The notes: generated by a model not told the origin, from the sequence alone. A stretch of 64,000 nt of DNA from Agapetus fuscipes (GCA_951799405.1 OX637334.1:11842001-11906000); one strand, 5' to 3'. Counted from the stretch's first letter, positions 39,582 to 50,219 are shown. Numbers and translations are program-made.

Positions 39582-42156
39582 ACTTTACCCTATCACTCCG
39601 TCTTTTCCCAATCATACTTCTTAAGTAGTCCATTTCTACTGTATGGACTTTACTAATCTCACTTTCACTCACCGTCCAGGCTTCACTTCCATATATCAGA
39701 GTGGGCACTAGTATACCACCGTGCACCGCCAGTCGAACATTTTTTGAAAGATTCTGGTTCTTGGCGATGCTAGCGGTAGCACCCAGTACGCACCTGCCTT
39801 TCATTATTCTTCTTTCAAATTCACCGATCATTCTTCCATCTTTTTCAAACTTACTTCCCAGGTATACAAACTCATTTACGATATCAACATTCATTCCATT
39901 AATTTTAAATTCATAATCCATATTTTCATCATCTCTTTCAAAAATCAATACTTTCGTCTTACTTGCATTCAACTTCAAATGGTTACTTAACAAAGCTTCA
40001 TTCAATCTAGAGAGCATTGTTTGCAATTCTACTGCAGAATCAGATACAAGAACTGCATCATCTGCATACAGTAGAACACTCACTTTGCTCTCTCCTATCA
40101 TCAATCCACAATCATTAAGTCTAGCATCTCTGACACACTTGTCCATGACTATGTTAAATAGCCAAGGACTCATCACACATCCTTGCCTCACACCCTTATA
40201 AACTTCAAACCATTCACTATACTCACCATCAATACGAACACATGCCTTACTATTTTCATAGTTTGCATGCACCGCACCTAGGAGAGCCCCATTCACTCCG
40301 TATGCTTTCAAAACATCCCATAACATACCTCTGTCTACTGAGTCAAAAGCCTTTTCCAGATCTACAAAGGCTGTGAACAGCTTCCGCCTCACCGACAATT
40401 GTTTTTCAACAAGTTGTCGTAGAGTAAAAATCTGATCAACACAGCCTCTACCGGCCATAAAGCCGGACTGTACATCGGAAATCCCTTCACTAGTAGTCAG
40501 AATCACTTTTTTTATAATCACCTTACAGAAGACTTTTCCTGGTATACTGAGTAAACTGATTGGTCTGAAGTTCTGACAGTCTTTTTTGTCCCCTTTACCT
40601 TTGTAAATGGGAACAATGACTGCCTTCCTCCAATCCATCGGTACTACTCCTGCATTCACACAAAGCTTACATAATTCGTACATCCAATCTATCAAGCATT
40701 CACCTCCTGCTTTCAACATTTCACCATTTATACCATCAAACCCAGCAGACTTCCCATTCTCCAGACGTGAAATAGACACTTTCATTTCTTCTTTCAAAAT
40801 ATTCAATTCATTTTCTTCATCTATCTGTTCATAAATTCTTCTTTCACCCTGACCAAAAATTTCTTGAAAATAGTTCTTCCATCTCTTGCATACTTCTTCA
40901 TTCTCCCATACCATCTCGCCGGCAGCACTTTTGACTCCCGGAGTGGTCAATGCAGAAGATTTATTTCTATCCGCATTGATCCACCTCCAAAATTCCTTCT
41001 TACTGTCGGTGTAACTTCTGTTAATCCTTTCATCAATCTTTCTTTGTTCATTCATCTTGCTTTCATAAATTATAGTCTTCGCCATTCTCTTAGCTATCTT
41101 ATATTCGTCTTCTAGCTTTCTATCATTTCTATCATTCAGCCAATTTTCATAACACTTTTTCTTAACTTTCACAGCTTCTTTCACTCTATCATTCCACCAG
41201 GCATCTCCTTTCAATCTTCCACCTTTCGTTACCCCACATACTTTTTTAGCGCATTCAGTCATTCCTTCTTTCAGATCTTTCCACATACTTTCAATATCTT
41301 TTCCACACACGTTCTTCTCAAGTTCATTCACACTTAAAATTTTGTGGAGCTCTGATACATACTTCTCTTTCACATTTTCTTCATTCAGCCTTTCTACTTT
41401 TATTCTAGGCATTCTTACTTGCTTCTTACGTTTCTTCTTTCTTACTTCACCAAGCATTATTTTAGCACATAAGAGATAGTGGTCACTGCCTATTTCAGGC
41501 CCGCGGTAGACACGGCTATCTCTTACGGCTCCTCTCAATCTTTCATCCACACAGATGTAGTCAATGATTGTGCGACTTCCCACAATCTGCCTTGTGTACA
41601 GATGCACATCCTTATGCCGAAACCAAGTATTTGATGCAAAAAGACTGTGCTCTGCACACAAAGCAATCAGATGTCGCCCATTATCGTTGACTACACCTCG
41701 TCCACTAGGACCAATAATTTTCAAACATTCATCTCTTTGCATACCTATCCATCCATTCATATCACCCAAAATTATCATGTTTTCATTCTTCTTCCTTTCA
41801 TGTACAATTGCATTCAATTCATTCCAAAAACTCATTCTTACCTCCATACACTCTGAATCCACAGGAGCATAACAAGTCACCAAGAAAAGTCTCAAGTTTT
41901 TAATTTTAAATTTTATAGTTAAAATTCTGGGAGAAACTCTTTGGTATCCTGTTATGCATCCTTTCACACACTCACTCACAATTACACCTACACCCTGCCT
42001 ATCATTCCCATCTTCCACACCTGACCAAATATACAATTCACCATTCGCTAATACTTTCTCACCATTCCCTTTCATTTTTGTTTCAGTCACACCCATCACT
42101 TTTATTCGCTTCTCTTTCATTACATTCATAATTTCTTTCTCCTTGCAATCATTCAT
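39550..42156 (-). CDS. RTE ORF2: APE endonuclease plus reverse transcriptase
   Basis: The protein nicks target DNA and reverse-transcribes the LINE RNA onto the nick. The endonuclease (~1-235) shows GTWNVR just upstream of the first ATG, GVTETKMKG, ILGDMNGWIG, RTIIDYICVDERL and GSDHYLL. The RT (~480-760) shows NGKSAGFDGINGEML, NFRPISLLS, FVDLEKAFDSVDR (motif A), GVRQGCVMSPWLFNI (motif B) and LLYADDAVL (motif C, ~697). The thumb (FVYLGSKFEKDG, TLIYGSEAWT) follows. An 868-codon frame is open without a stop. A 38-bp deletion between 39586 and 39587, seen against the copy at 43659-44120, shifts the frame and adds a false tail CESKDEKKYA, so the C terminus continues in another frame (39291-39581). 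Confidence 0.9.
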   Translation of the reverse strand: MNDCKEKEIMNVMKEKRIKVMGVTETKMKGNGEKVLANGELYIWSGVEDGNDRQGVGVIVSECVKGCITGYQRVSPRILTIKFKIKNLRLFLVTCYAPVDSECMEVRMSFWNELNAIVHERKKNENMIILGDMNGWIGMQRDECLKIIGPSGRGVVNDNGRHLIALCAEHSLFASNTWFRHKDVHLYTRQIVGSRTIIDYICVDERLRGAVRDSRVYRGPEIGSDHYLLCAKIMLGEVRKKKRKKQVRMPRIKVERLNEENVKEKYVSELHKILSVNELEKNVCGKDIESMWKDLKEGMTECAKKVCGVTKGGRLKGDAWWNDRVKEAVKVKKKCYENWLNDRNDRKLEDEYKIAKRMAKTIIYESKMNEQRKIDERINRSYTDSKKEFWRWINADRNKSSALTTPGVKSAAGEMVWENEEVCKRWKNYFQEIFGQGERRIYEQIDEENELNILKEEMKVSISRLENGKSAGFDGINGEMLKAGGECLIDWMYELCKLCVNAGVVPMDWRKAVIVPIYKGKGDKKDCQNFRPISLLSIPGKVFCKVIIKKVILTTSEGISDVQSGFMAGRGCVDQIFTLRQLVEKQLSVRRKLFTAFVDLEKAFDSVDRGMLWDVLKAYGVNGALLGAVHANYENSKACVRIDGEYSEWFEVYKGVRQGCVMSPWLFNIVMDKCVRDARLNDCGLMIGESKVSVLLYADDAVLVSDSAVELQTMLSRLNEALLSNHLKLNASKTKVLIFERDDENMDYEFKINGMNVDIVNEFVYLGSKFEKDGRMIGEFERRIMKGRCVLGATASIAKNQNLSKNVRLAVHGGILVPTLIYGSEAWTVSESEISKVHTVEMDYLRSMIGKRRSDRVKCESKDEKKYA

Positions 42157-42209
42157 CTTCCTTACATTCCATGTCCCAAAAACCCATTCATTCTGTCGAT
42201 GAAAATTAA

Positions 42210-42900
42210 TGGCTTAAAATTATATACTTTCTGTATATGTTTAAAAACACTAAAATCACGAAGTACATTAAATAGGATTGTAATTTCCATTATAGGAACC
42301 ACAATACAGCAAGTTAATGGCTAAAATGAGCATAACATAGATTTAAACGAAATGTTTACTCACTTATTTAAATCAATAATGTCAAAAATTTCAATCAAAA
42401 TATGTAGGAATGTATATTTCAGATTCCAACTTAATGAAAAAAAAGTATTTATTCATACATAAGAAAACCTATGTAGATTTGTGCGTGCACATGCTCTATG
42501 CGTCGTCTTCTTATCTCCTTGACGCCTTTCTATCTGGCATGTTCGGCTCACCCTGACCTGCATCTCTTGATGTCATCCAGCCACCTCAGTTGGGCATCTT
42601 GGGTTGCCATTGGACGATATTTTCCATCTATCGTGTTCGTGGACTATAAACAATGCAACATAAATTTTGATATATTATTGCAGAGCTTCACCTGCATATG
42701 TATGAGCATGGCAGGCTTGTGCCAGCATTAAAATAAATACATTTCCATATTGAAGTCAACGTTTTATCAGCACTCCAACATCCTGAGAACGTTTCAACGC
42801 AATTCAGCTGTGTGGGGATGAGCCTACTGCTATAATGATTGCCAAATTATTTGGTTTATTTTATTCGGAGAGAATAAATGACGAAAGACTAATAAAGAGA
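42210..42900. other. No gene; possible LINE C-terminal remnant
   Basis: The minus strand at about 42505-42640 gives QLRWLDDIKRCRSG, reminiscent of RTE C termini, but too short and broken to be sure. Otherwise AT-rich with nothing recognisable. Confidence 0.35.
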
Positions 42901-42904
42901 GTGT

Positions 42905-43020
42905 AGGTTGCAAATATGAATAGAAACCTTGGTAGAGGAAGACCGAAAAAAGTATGGATGAATCAAACTTCTGAAATAGCAAACAAATGGGATAGTCATA
43001 GTCACAACCACAGATCACTG
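42905..43020 (+). pseudogene. RTE LINE 3' coding fragment
   Basis: LGRGRPKKVWMNQTSEIANK followed by WDSHSHNHRSL aligns with the RGRGRPRKVWMDQI..IANEWD..SHNKR block of the intact copy. Short remnant on the plus strand. Confidence 0.6.
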
Positions 43021-43309
43021 AATATAAAGAGATATGGTATGTTTCTATTGCAGTATCAAAACCAGCTGTCACCGTTTTCTCGGTAGGCGGGAACTAACAT
43101 TACAATTACAATGGTAACTAGCGCTTGATTTGTTAAAAAAAATCCAAATGCGATGGATAGAAAGAGCCTAAGCGCCATGAAATCAGGATCGCTTACGACG
43201 TTTTGATCGCGAGTTTTTGAGCTCGCACTCATACACTCACACTCGCATAAAGAATAAAACGCATATGTAGAGTTGTACAAAGTTGATAATCTCTGCTAGC
43301 TATCGATCT

Positions 43310-44250
43310 ATAATCTATAATCTAAGTTGCAAGGATATATTCATTCAAAGCTCTCAGATGTATGCCCACAAACAGACACGTGTAGTTCGCGCTTACAAAT
43401 GCTGATTGTGTACTCACAAATAAAATCCAAACCTCAAATGAACATAAGCCCTGCAACTCTTGCCGACATTCCCTGAAACAGGGGTGACATTGGCAAAGTG
43501 AACCATTTTTTACAGTATGGGTGGTCAGCCTCATACCAACCTATAAGTCAAGGAATACGAGTAATAAATAACATTTAAGTATAAAAAAACAACAAAATCT
43601 ATACAAAAAAAGTCAAAAATTTATTCTGCAAAAAATGTAGCAAACTAATAAACCAACATTACAAATCAGCATTGCAGATCAGCCGCCACTTCTTCCTGTC
43701 CTTGCATACTTCTTTCATTTCATCCAGAGTCATAACCTTTTTCATACAAGCTCTTCTTTTATTATGACTCTGGATATCCCATTCACTCGCTATTTCGAAA
43801 ATTTGGTCCATCCATACCTTTCTCGGTCTTCCTCTTCCACGACATCCATCAATTCTTGCAGCATACACTTTATTCGTCAGTCTTTCTTCATTCATTCTCT
43901 CCAAATGTCCAAACCATCTAAGTATAATTACTTTCACACTTTCTCTTACACCACATTCCTCTCTAACAAAATCATTCCTCACCCTATCACTCCGTCTTTT
44001 TCCAATCATACTTCTTAAGTAGTCCATTTCCACTGTATGGACTTTACTAATCTCACTTTCACTCACCGTCCAGGCTTCACTTCCATACATCAGAGTGGGC
44101 ACTAGTATACCACCGTGCACCGCCAGTCGAACATTTTTTTAAAGATTCTGGTTCTTGGCGATGCTAGCGGTAGCACCCAGTATGCACCTGCCTTTCATTA
44201 TTCTTCTTTCAAATTCACCGGTCATTCTTCCATCTTTTTCAAACTTCGAT
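43310..44250 (-). mobile_element. 5'-truncated RTE LINE copy
   Basis: Coding from FEKDGRMTGEFERRIMKGRC to the C terminus KDRKKWRLICNAD, a ~100-bp AT-rich spacer, then a full TAIL (43310-43556) on the same strand. A one-base run difference near 44135 (TTTTTTT) shifts the frame after KNQNL. It retains the 38 bp that the 39.5-kb copy lacks. Confidence 0.85.
43659..44120 (-). pseudogene. RTE ORF2 C-terminal coding region
   Basis: HGGILVPTLMYGSEAWTVSE, EISKVHTVEMDYLRSMIGKR, SDRVRNDFVREECGVRES, RWFGHLERMNEERLTNKVY and GRGRPRKVWMDQIFEIASEW. This is the RT thumb and C-terminal domain only; open over 153 codons but without catalytic motifs. Confidence 0.85.
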
Positions 44251-44424
44251 TCAAAAGATTTCAAAAGATCGATACTTGTTAATATCGATAATTCAATCTC
44301 TGAAGAAATACGTGTTAACATTGTATTATTCCTGTATATACAAGAATTCAACATATCAAAACACACAATAATTTAACTTTCAATATAATAAATACTTAGC
44401 TCATGTATATAGTAATTATATTAG

Positions 44425-44515
44425 GAGGATTTATTTGATGGGCGCTGTTTTCGTATGAAACACACCCCAAGAGCCTTCTGTGAACTTGAACTATGCTATA
44501 GAAAGCGCGAATTCT
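44425..44515 (-). repeat. SINE-T1 tail fragment
   Basis: GATTTATTTGATGGGCGCTG and CCCCAAGAGCCTTCTG; diverged T1 tail type a, no head. Confidence 0.6.
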
Positions 44516-44659
44516 TTAGTTTTGCATTTGCTTTGAACATCCACAAAAAAAACAATATTTATTCTTCATATAATTATTATTAATGTATTGGTCAAAAAGT
44601 GAATAGCACTGAATTGATTGTTTTGAAAGTCATAACGTAATAATGGCTTCTATTCTCCT

Positions 44660-45140
44660 TGGCTGACCACCCGTGCTGTAAAAATCGGTTCACTTTTACC
44701 AATGCAACCCCGTTTCAGGGAACGGCGGCAGGAGTTGCAAGGTTTATGTTCATGTGAGGTTTTGCTTATTTATATGCACACATCGCACGTTTAGTAATAA
44801 AGAGCAATAACTCAAAAATTGGGAAAATCGAGATTTTGTAAAAAAACGCAAGAACAATGCGAGAAGAATAGGTAGAATGCGACAGCCGTTCAATTTGGAC
44901 GATTATGACCGAGATAAAACATCGGTCGCCTTTTTCATCCCATACAAGTTGTACTGGTTGTCTGAACTTCAAACGTGATTTCCCAACATTCTTATTTTTT
45001 GAGTTATTGCTCTTTATGATTAAGCGTGCGACATGCAGAATGTGTAGGCGCGAACCTACATGTGCCTGTCTGTGGGCATGCATTTAATATTGAGCCTTAA
45101 ATGTTAGCATATCTTTGCAGCTTAGATTATAGATAGATTC
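44660..45140 (+). repeat. TAIL-B repeat split by a MITE
   Basis: GGCTGACCACCCGTGCTG to ATATGCACACA (44660-44782), then after the insertion ATGCAGAATGTGTAGGCGCG to AGATTATAG (45032-45140). Confidence 0.85.
44783..45031. mobile_element. 249-bp MITE
   Basis: Near-perfect ~37-bp terminal inverted repeats: TCGCACG..TTA followed by ATAAAGAGCAATAACTCAAA on one side and its complement on the other. The target duplication is short (CA or ACA by eye). No ORF that makes sense; superfamily unassigned. Confidence 0.8.
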
Positions 45141-45149
45141 AAATTATAT

Positions 45150-45820
45150 TGTTACAATAAAAACATAATATAATAATCAAGTAGTTTTCGTCTTTTCTTG
45201 AAACAAATTTCAGAGGTATCGACATTCGACGAACACTACGCGCAGCACATCACTAGCGATGGCGTAAAAAAATGGCGACAAACGTCAAATATTTAAGTGC
45301 TTCAAATATTTAAAACGATTTAAAATGTACAATGCGGATGCAATTCATTACTTTAACGGAAAAGAAATAATACCATGATCCTTATACTCCTTATTTTGAC
45401 TGTTATTTTTACACGGTAAAACATAAAAATAAGGCATTTTGATAAAAACATACGCAAAAATACGGATTTTCGAATATGATTGTTTTAATCATATCGGATT
45501 TACCAAGGGAACGCCCACATGCCATCCCTATGGTCACAACAAAAGGAGACAATGCATCAAAAAGATTATGACTCTGAATCAAATGAAATAAGGATGTAAG
45601 AACTGAAAGAAATGGCAGTTGATTTTTAATGTTGGCCTACATTATTTTACTTTACAAAATTTTGTCATTGAGTAATAAATTGATACTAGGGGCGTTGCCC
45701 CTGGCTGCTACGCAGCCCAACCCCTTAACATTTGGTGAATGTGTATATTGCGCATAGTTTCCTCGCGTTAAAATTCGGAAAACTTGTAAAATAAAAACAT
45801 ACAGCCTTTGTTAAAGAAAA
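45150..45820. other. No gene; short RTE remnant
   Basis: 45560-45632 (TTATGACTCTGAATCAAATG, AAATGGCAGTTGATTTTTAA) matches the 3' coding end of the RTE family on the plus strand. The rest is AT-rich with nothing recognised. Confidence 0.45.
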
Positions 45821-45824
45821 TTGA

Positions 45825-47180
45825 CCACCCATTGTTTAAAAAATGGTTCACTTTGCAGATTTCAGCTGTGTTTCAGGGAAGATTGGCAAGAGTTGCAGGG
45901 CTTATATTAATTTGAGATTGGGTTTTTATGTTGTAAGTCAACATGCATTATGTGTAAGCGCGAACTTATAAATGTCTGCTTGTGGGAATGCATTTAATAT
46001 GAATCTCGATTGGTATGTATCTTTGCAACTTAGATTATAGAACTTAACAAAATAATTTCCTTGACTTACAGGTTAGTATGTGGCTGACCACCCATACTGT
46101 AAGAATGGTTTACCATGAAAATTTTATCTCTGTTTGAGGAAAAGTCGGCAAGAGTTGCAGGGCTTATGTTCATTTGAGATTAGTTTTTTACTTTGTAAGT
46201 CCACATGGGGCATTTGTAAGCGCAAACTTATACCTGTCTGCTTGTGGGAATGCATTTAATATGAATCTCAAATGGTATGTATCTTTACAACTTAGATTAT
46301 AGAACTTAACAAAATAATTTCCTTGACTTATAGGTTAGTAGGTATGTGGCTGACCAAGTGACCACCCATACTGTAAGAATGGTTTACCATGAAAATTTTA
46401 TCTCTGTTTGAGGAAAAGTCGGTAAGAATTGCAGGGCTTATGTTCATTTGAGATTAGGTTGTAAGTCCACATGGAGCATTTGTAAGTGCGAACCTGTCTG
46501 CTTGTGGGAATGCATTTAATATGAATCTCAAATGGTATGTATCTTTGCAACTTAGATTATAGAACTTAACAAAATAATTTCCTTGACTTATAGGTTAGTA
46601 TGTGGCTGACCACCCATACTGTAAGCAATTGTTCACCATGCAAATTTTATCTCTGTTTGAGGAAAAGTCGGCAAGAGTTGCAGGGCTTATGTTCATTTGA
46701 GATTAGTTTTTTTATTTTGCAAGTCCACATTGGGCATTTGTAAGCGTGAACTTGTACCTGTCTGCGTGTGGGAATGCATTTAATATGAATCTTAAATGGT
46801 ATGTATCTTTGCAACTTAGATTATGTAAAGAAATACACAAAATAATTTTCTTGACTTATAGGTTGGTATGAGGCTGACCACCCATACTTTAAAAAATGGT
46901 TTACTTTGCAAATTCACCTTTGTTTCAGGGAAGGTTGGCAAGAGTTGCAGGGCTTATGTTCATTTGGAATGGGCTGTTATGTTGTAAGTACACATGCAGC
47001 ATATGTAAGCGGGAACTTATACATATCTGCTTGTGGGAATGCATTTAATATAAATCTTAAATGATATATATCTTTGCAGCTTAGATTAGATTAGATTAGA
47101 ACTTATACATGTCTGCTCGTAAGAATGCATGTAATATGAATCTCAAATGTTATATATGTTTGCAACTTAGATTACAGATT
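45825..47180 (+). repeat. Tandem array of five TAIL units plus a partial sixth
   Basis: Units start at about 45825 (5' end lost), 46061, 46321, 46582 and 46853, with a partial one at 47100. The first three unit junctions share the spacer GAACTTAACAAAATAATTTC before CTTGACTTA, so the array grew by tandem duplication of one TAIL plus flank, not by repeated insertion. Units share AGGAAAAGTCGG and GTATGTGGCTGACC variants that other TAIL copies lack. Period ~260 bp. Confidence 0.9.
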
Positions 47181-47494
47181 GAAATCCATTTTTATTTGGC
47201 TTTTTTTTTATTTTTAATTTGCATGAAATAAAAGAAAATGTAAAAAAAACTTTTACGTTTTGCCCTAGATGTCAATATTGTTCCATACATTTTTAGTATG
47301 AACAAACAGATTAATTCCTAAAAGTTTTCATACATTTGTAAACACACACGCGTAAGCTCGCCGCATTGCAGCATATATACAAAAATTAATTTGCTATAGA
47401 GCATGAATGTGTTTCATCTGCTGTGATGGCATTGATTTTGAAAATCGAAACTCGACGACGAATGACGACGACGAAGGGTAATATAATAAAGGAT

Positions 47495-47740
47495 GAGGCT
47501 GACCCTCCATGCTGCATAAACTTTTTTCACTTCTGTCAATGCCACCCTGGTTTCAGGAAAAGGCGGCACAAGTTGCAAAGTTTATGTTTATGTGAAGTTT
47601 AGATAATTTGTATGTAAGTATGCATGCATTATGTGTAAGGGCGAACTTACTTGTGCCTGCTTGTCGGCATGCATTAAATATAAGCCTGAAATGTCAATAT
47701 ATCTTTGCGACTTAGATTATAGATTATTATACACATTAAA
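47495..47740 (+). repeat. TAIL-B repeat, diverged
   Basis: GAGGCTGACCCTCCATGCTG, GGAAAAGGCGGCACAAG and GACTTAGATTATAGATTATT. It lies ~110 bp before the presumed splice acceptor of the IAP-like gene. Confidence 0.8.
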
Positions 47741-47906
47741 AGATAGCATGTGAGTTTCTAGGAATCATATTATCTTATCTAATATTTTTCCTTAAATATT
47801 ATGTGCGCTAGTTATCTGTCCTCAACATTTTCGATTTGTTTCATAGTGTGCTTGTGTGCTTGTGTGAATTGTGAAACCACTATCCAAGAAAACCAAGAGT
47901 AACCTA

Positions 47907-48596
47907 ATGGCAACCATACGTCATGGCGGCTATCATGAGCATCATCTTAAGGAGATGGCAGTCCCAGGCTCCTGCCCACCTGGGGGACACGTGGCGGAGC
48001 AGATGAAAGCTTCTGCTGCCAGCCAGATGTACAAGGAGGACGAGCGCCTTCGCTCCCTGCACAAGTGGACCGCCAAAGACATCATCGACATCTGCAAAGC
48101 AGCCAGAAGTGGCTTTTACTACTCAGGGGTGGGGGATATTGTTTGCTGCCAGTTTTGCAAGACAAATCTGGGAGAATGGAAGCGAGGGGACGATATTGAA
48201 GCCATACACCAAGACAAATCCCCAAACTGTCCTCTTCTCCAGAACACAACAAGCAGTAATATCAAATCAGATCGATCGAAATATGATGTGTGTGGGATGT
48301 ATGAGATGCCCAGATTTGGGGTGTCACATCCCGAGTTTGAGTCATTGTCCAGGAGGCTGGACTCCTTTGCCGACTGGCCGCATAGCATGAAGCAGACGCC
48401 CAGCATGCTAGCGGAGGCAGGCTTTTACTACAAGGGTGTTGGGGACCAGACAGTTTGCTTCAGCTGTGACGGTGGCCTGCGAGACTGGGAAGATGAGGAC
48501 GTGCCCTGGGAGCAGCACGCCTTGTGGATGCCCAACTGTCCCTACCTGCTCGCCTGCAAAGGAGAGGACTTCATCCAGCGCTTCTCTGCTGCTTAA
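47907..48596 (+). CDS. IAP-like protein with two BIR domains, no RING
   Basis: BIR domains bind caspases or IAP antagonists through a zinc-stabilised groove, so this is a candidate apoptosis inhibitor. BIR1 (~60-120) has CCQFCKTNLGEWKRGDD and IHQDKSPNC; BIR2 (~150-215) has VCFSCDGGLRDWEDEDVPW and EQHALWMPNC. Both show the full C-x2-C-x16-H-x6-C ligand set. BIR2 resembles the second BIR of insect and baculovirus IAPs. After BIR2 come CKGEDFIQRFSAA and a TAA; the RING E3 domain that normally follows is absent. I chose the first ATG (MATIRHGG, 229 aa) because an in-frame TGA lies 40 nt upstream. TTTCATAG|TGTG at 47847 looks like a splice acceptor, so a 5' UTR intron is likely. The coding part is one exon. 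Confidence 0.85.
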   Translation: MATIRHGGYHEHHLKEMAVPGSCPPGGHVAEQMKASAASQMYKEDERLRSLHKWTAKDIIDICKAARSGFYYSGVGDIVCCQFCKTNLGEWKRGDDIEAIHQDKSPNCPLLQNTTSSNIKSDRSKYDVCGMYEMPRFGVSHPEFESLSRRLDSFADWPHSMKQTPSMLAEAGFYYKGVGDQTVCFSCDGGLRDWEDEDVPWEQHALWMPNCPYLLACKGEDFIQRFSAA

Positions 48597-49380
48597 GGCA
48601 GTACGCAGTCAAGCTGCCATGTTCATACAAGACAACTAACCAACCCTCTTATCTTTGTCATTAAGGTGTATTTCATCATGTGTTGACATTATATGTGATC
48701 AGTGGAAAGTGTGCTTGGTGATGAATGTCTGTCCTCTCTATGGTCATCCATACAGAGGTGAACTAATAGATTATTCCTCATAGACATTTGGCTTTTTGAT
48801 TAAAATAGGCATTATCTCACTTCCATCGCCTACAGATACCAAAACATGAATTGACTAAAACATATAGAAACAGTGATACAAACTTTATTCACTCACAGAA
48901 ATCAAAGTCACTGAGGAATTTTCTGATATCATTGCAATTATGACTGTCATCCCTTTTTGAAAGAATGTAAATAATATAAAAATGTAATAATTGGAGCACA
49001 GGGCTTAAAGGTGTCTCTATTAATATTTTATATTTTGTACATATTTAGTTAATTATTAAGTTTTCTAAATTGTCGAGGAATATTTGGTATAAGGATAAAG
49101 ACAATTATCATAAGTAGGAAATTAAGTAATGAGGTCGGAACATTGAAAAGGGCGCAAAAATAAATCTCGTAATTTGGCCGGATTACTTCCAAATCTGACC
49201 TCCAGATGAGTTTATCTCTCATCCACACAAACTTTGTTTATTAACAAACCTTTTGGAAGTTAAATCCTAAACTCACACTACATGTTCTAAGCAGGTTGTT
49301 TTAATGCAAAAACGAGATAATACACCGACTAAATTAATTGAGTCATTCAAAGAGGATATATTTTTTGCTTGGGTTAAAAC
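48597..49380. other. Probable 3' UTR and intergenic DNA of the IAP-like gene
   Basis: AT-rich, without repeats I recognise. AATAAA at about 49159 could be a polyadenylation signal. I looked for a RING exon (C-x2-C...C-x-H-x2-C) here and saw none. Confidence 0.4.
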
Positions 49381-49384
49381 GCAA

Positions 49385-49698
49385 CTAAGCCACACATATA
49401 GTGTAACTTCTTGCCGTGTTATCCTCGAAGAGGTTGCGTGTGGCGAGTTGAACCTATTTATTTTTACAGGTAATGGGGGCCGGCTTTACACCAACCACTT
49501 CAGTTGAAGTGGGACTTTGACAGCTCCCGAGAGGGCTGGTACTCATTTATTGTGAAGGCTGAGTAAACCTTGCCGGTATTTTATTTTGGTTTGAAATAAA
49601 CTTTTTTTTCATAAAAAATTCTGACACCCTCGGTGGGATTCGAACCCTAACTCTCGGCAAGGAATGCAAGCACTCTACCAATTGAGCTATCGACCTGA
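49385..49698 (-). repeat. SINE-T2
   Basis: On the minus strand GTCGATAGCTCAATTGGTAG, GGGTTCGAATCCCACCGAG, body and the ACTATATGTGTGGCTTAGTT end. Confidence 0.85.
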
Positions 49699-49792
49699 GC
49701 TATTTTTAAATAAAACTAAATTGATTTTAGTAATTATTCCAACTTTATTTACTATGCGGTCACTTAACAGAGGGATATTTTGAATGTTCAGA

Positions 49793-50215
49793 ATGTTTGA
49801 AGGATAGAAAGAAATGGCGGTTGATCTGTAATGTTGGTGGCTAGGGTTTATTATAGTGAAATTGGTTTTATGATTTACTTTTTTTTTTTTTTGGTGTCCG
49901 TGTATATATTGTTATTTGTTGATTTAAAAAATGTAATTTGTCATGTATGTTCCTTGACTTATAGGTTGGTATGCGGCTGACCACCCATACTGTAAAAAAA
50001 AAAAAAAAAATGGTTCACTTTGCCAATTTCACCCCTGTTTCAGGGAAGGACAGCAAGAGTTGCAGGGTTTATGTTCATTTGAGAATGGGTTTTTATATTG
50101 TAGGCCCACATGCGGCATGTGTTAGCGCGAAATTATACATGTCTGCTTGTGGGAATGCATTTAATATAAATCTTAAATGATATATATCTTTGCAGCTTAG
50201 ATTAGATGAGATTAG
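49793..50215 (+). mobile_element. RTE LINE 3' end with TAIL
   Basis: AAGAAATGGCGGTTGATCTG (RTE C terminus KKWRLI) at 49805, ~105 bp of AT-rich spacer, then a full TAIL starting TTCCTTGACTTATAGGTTGG at 49949 and ending in AGATTAGATGAGATTAG. A poly(A) run of 18 interrupts the TAIL. Confidence 0.85.
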
Positions 50216-50219
50216 ATTA

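Larger units (their letters stand above)
38926..42205 (-). mobile_element. Nearly full-length RTE-clade LINE
   Basis: About 3.3 kb, the usual size of RTE elements. It has a single ORF with endonuclease and RT (42180-39291), a 110-bp AT-rich spacer with an A-rich run, and a full TAIL repeat (38926-39172) as its 3' end. The 5' end at ~42200 starts just before the endonuclease motif GTWNVR. Confidence 0.85.

Noticed and set aside
40607..42202. Several 70-100 codon plus-strand frames
   Set aside because: Antisense shadows of the RTE ORF2.
47871..47906. GTG start giving a 12-residue longer IAP-like protein
   Set aside because: Non-AUG start is unlikely in a nuclear gene, and an ATG follows at 47907 in the same frame.
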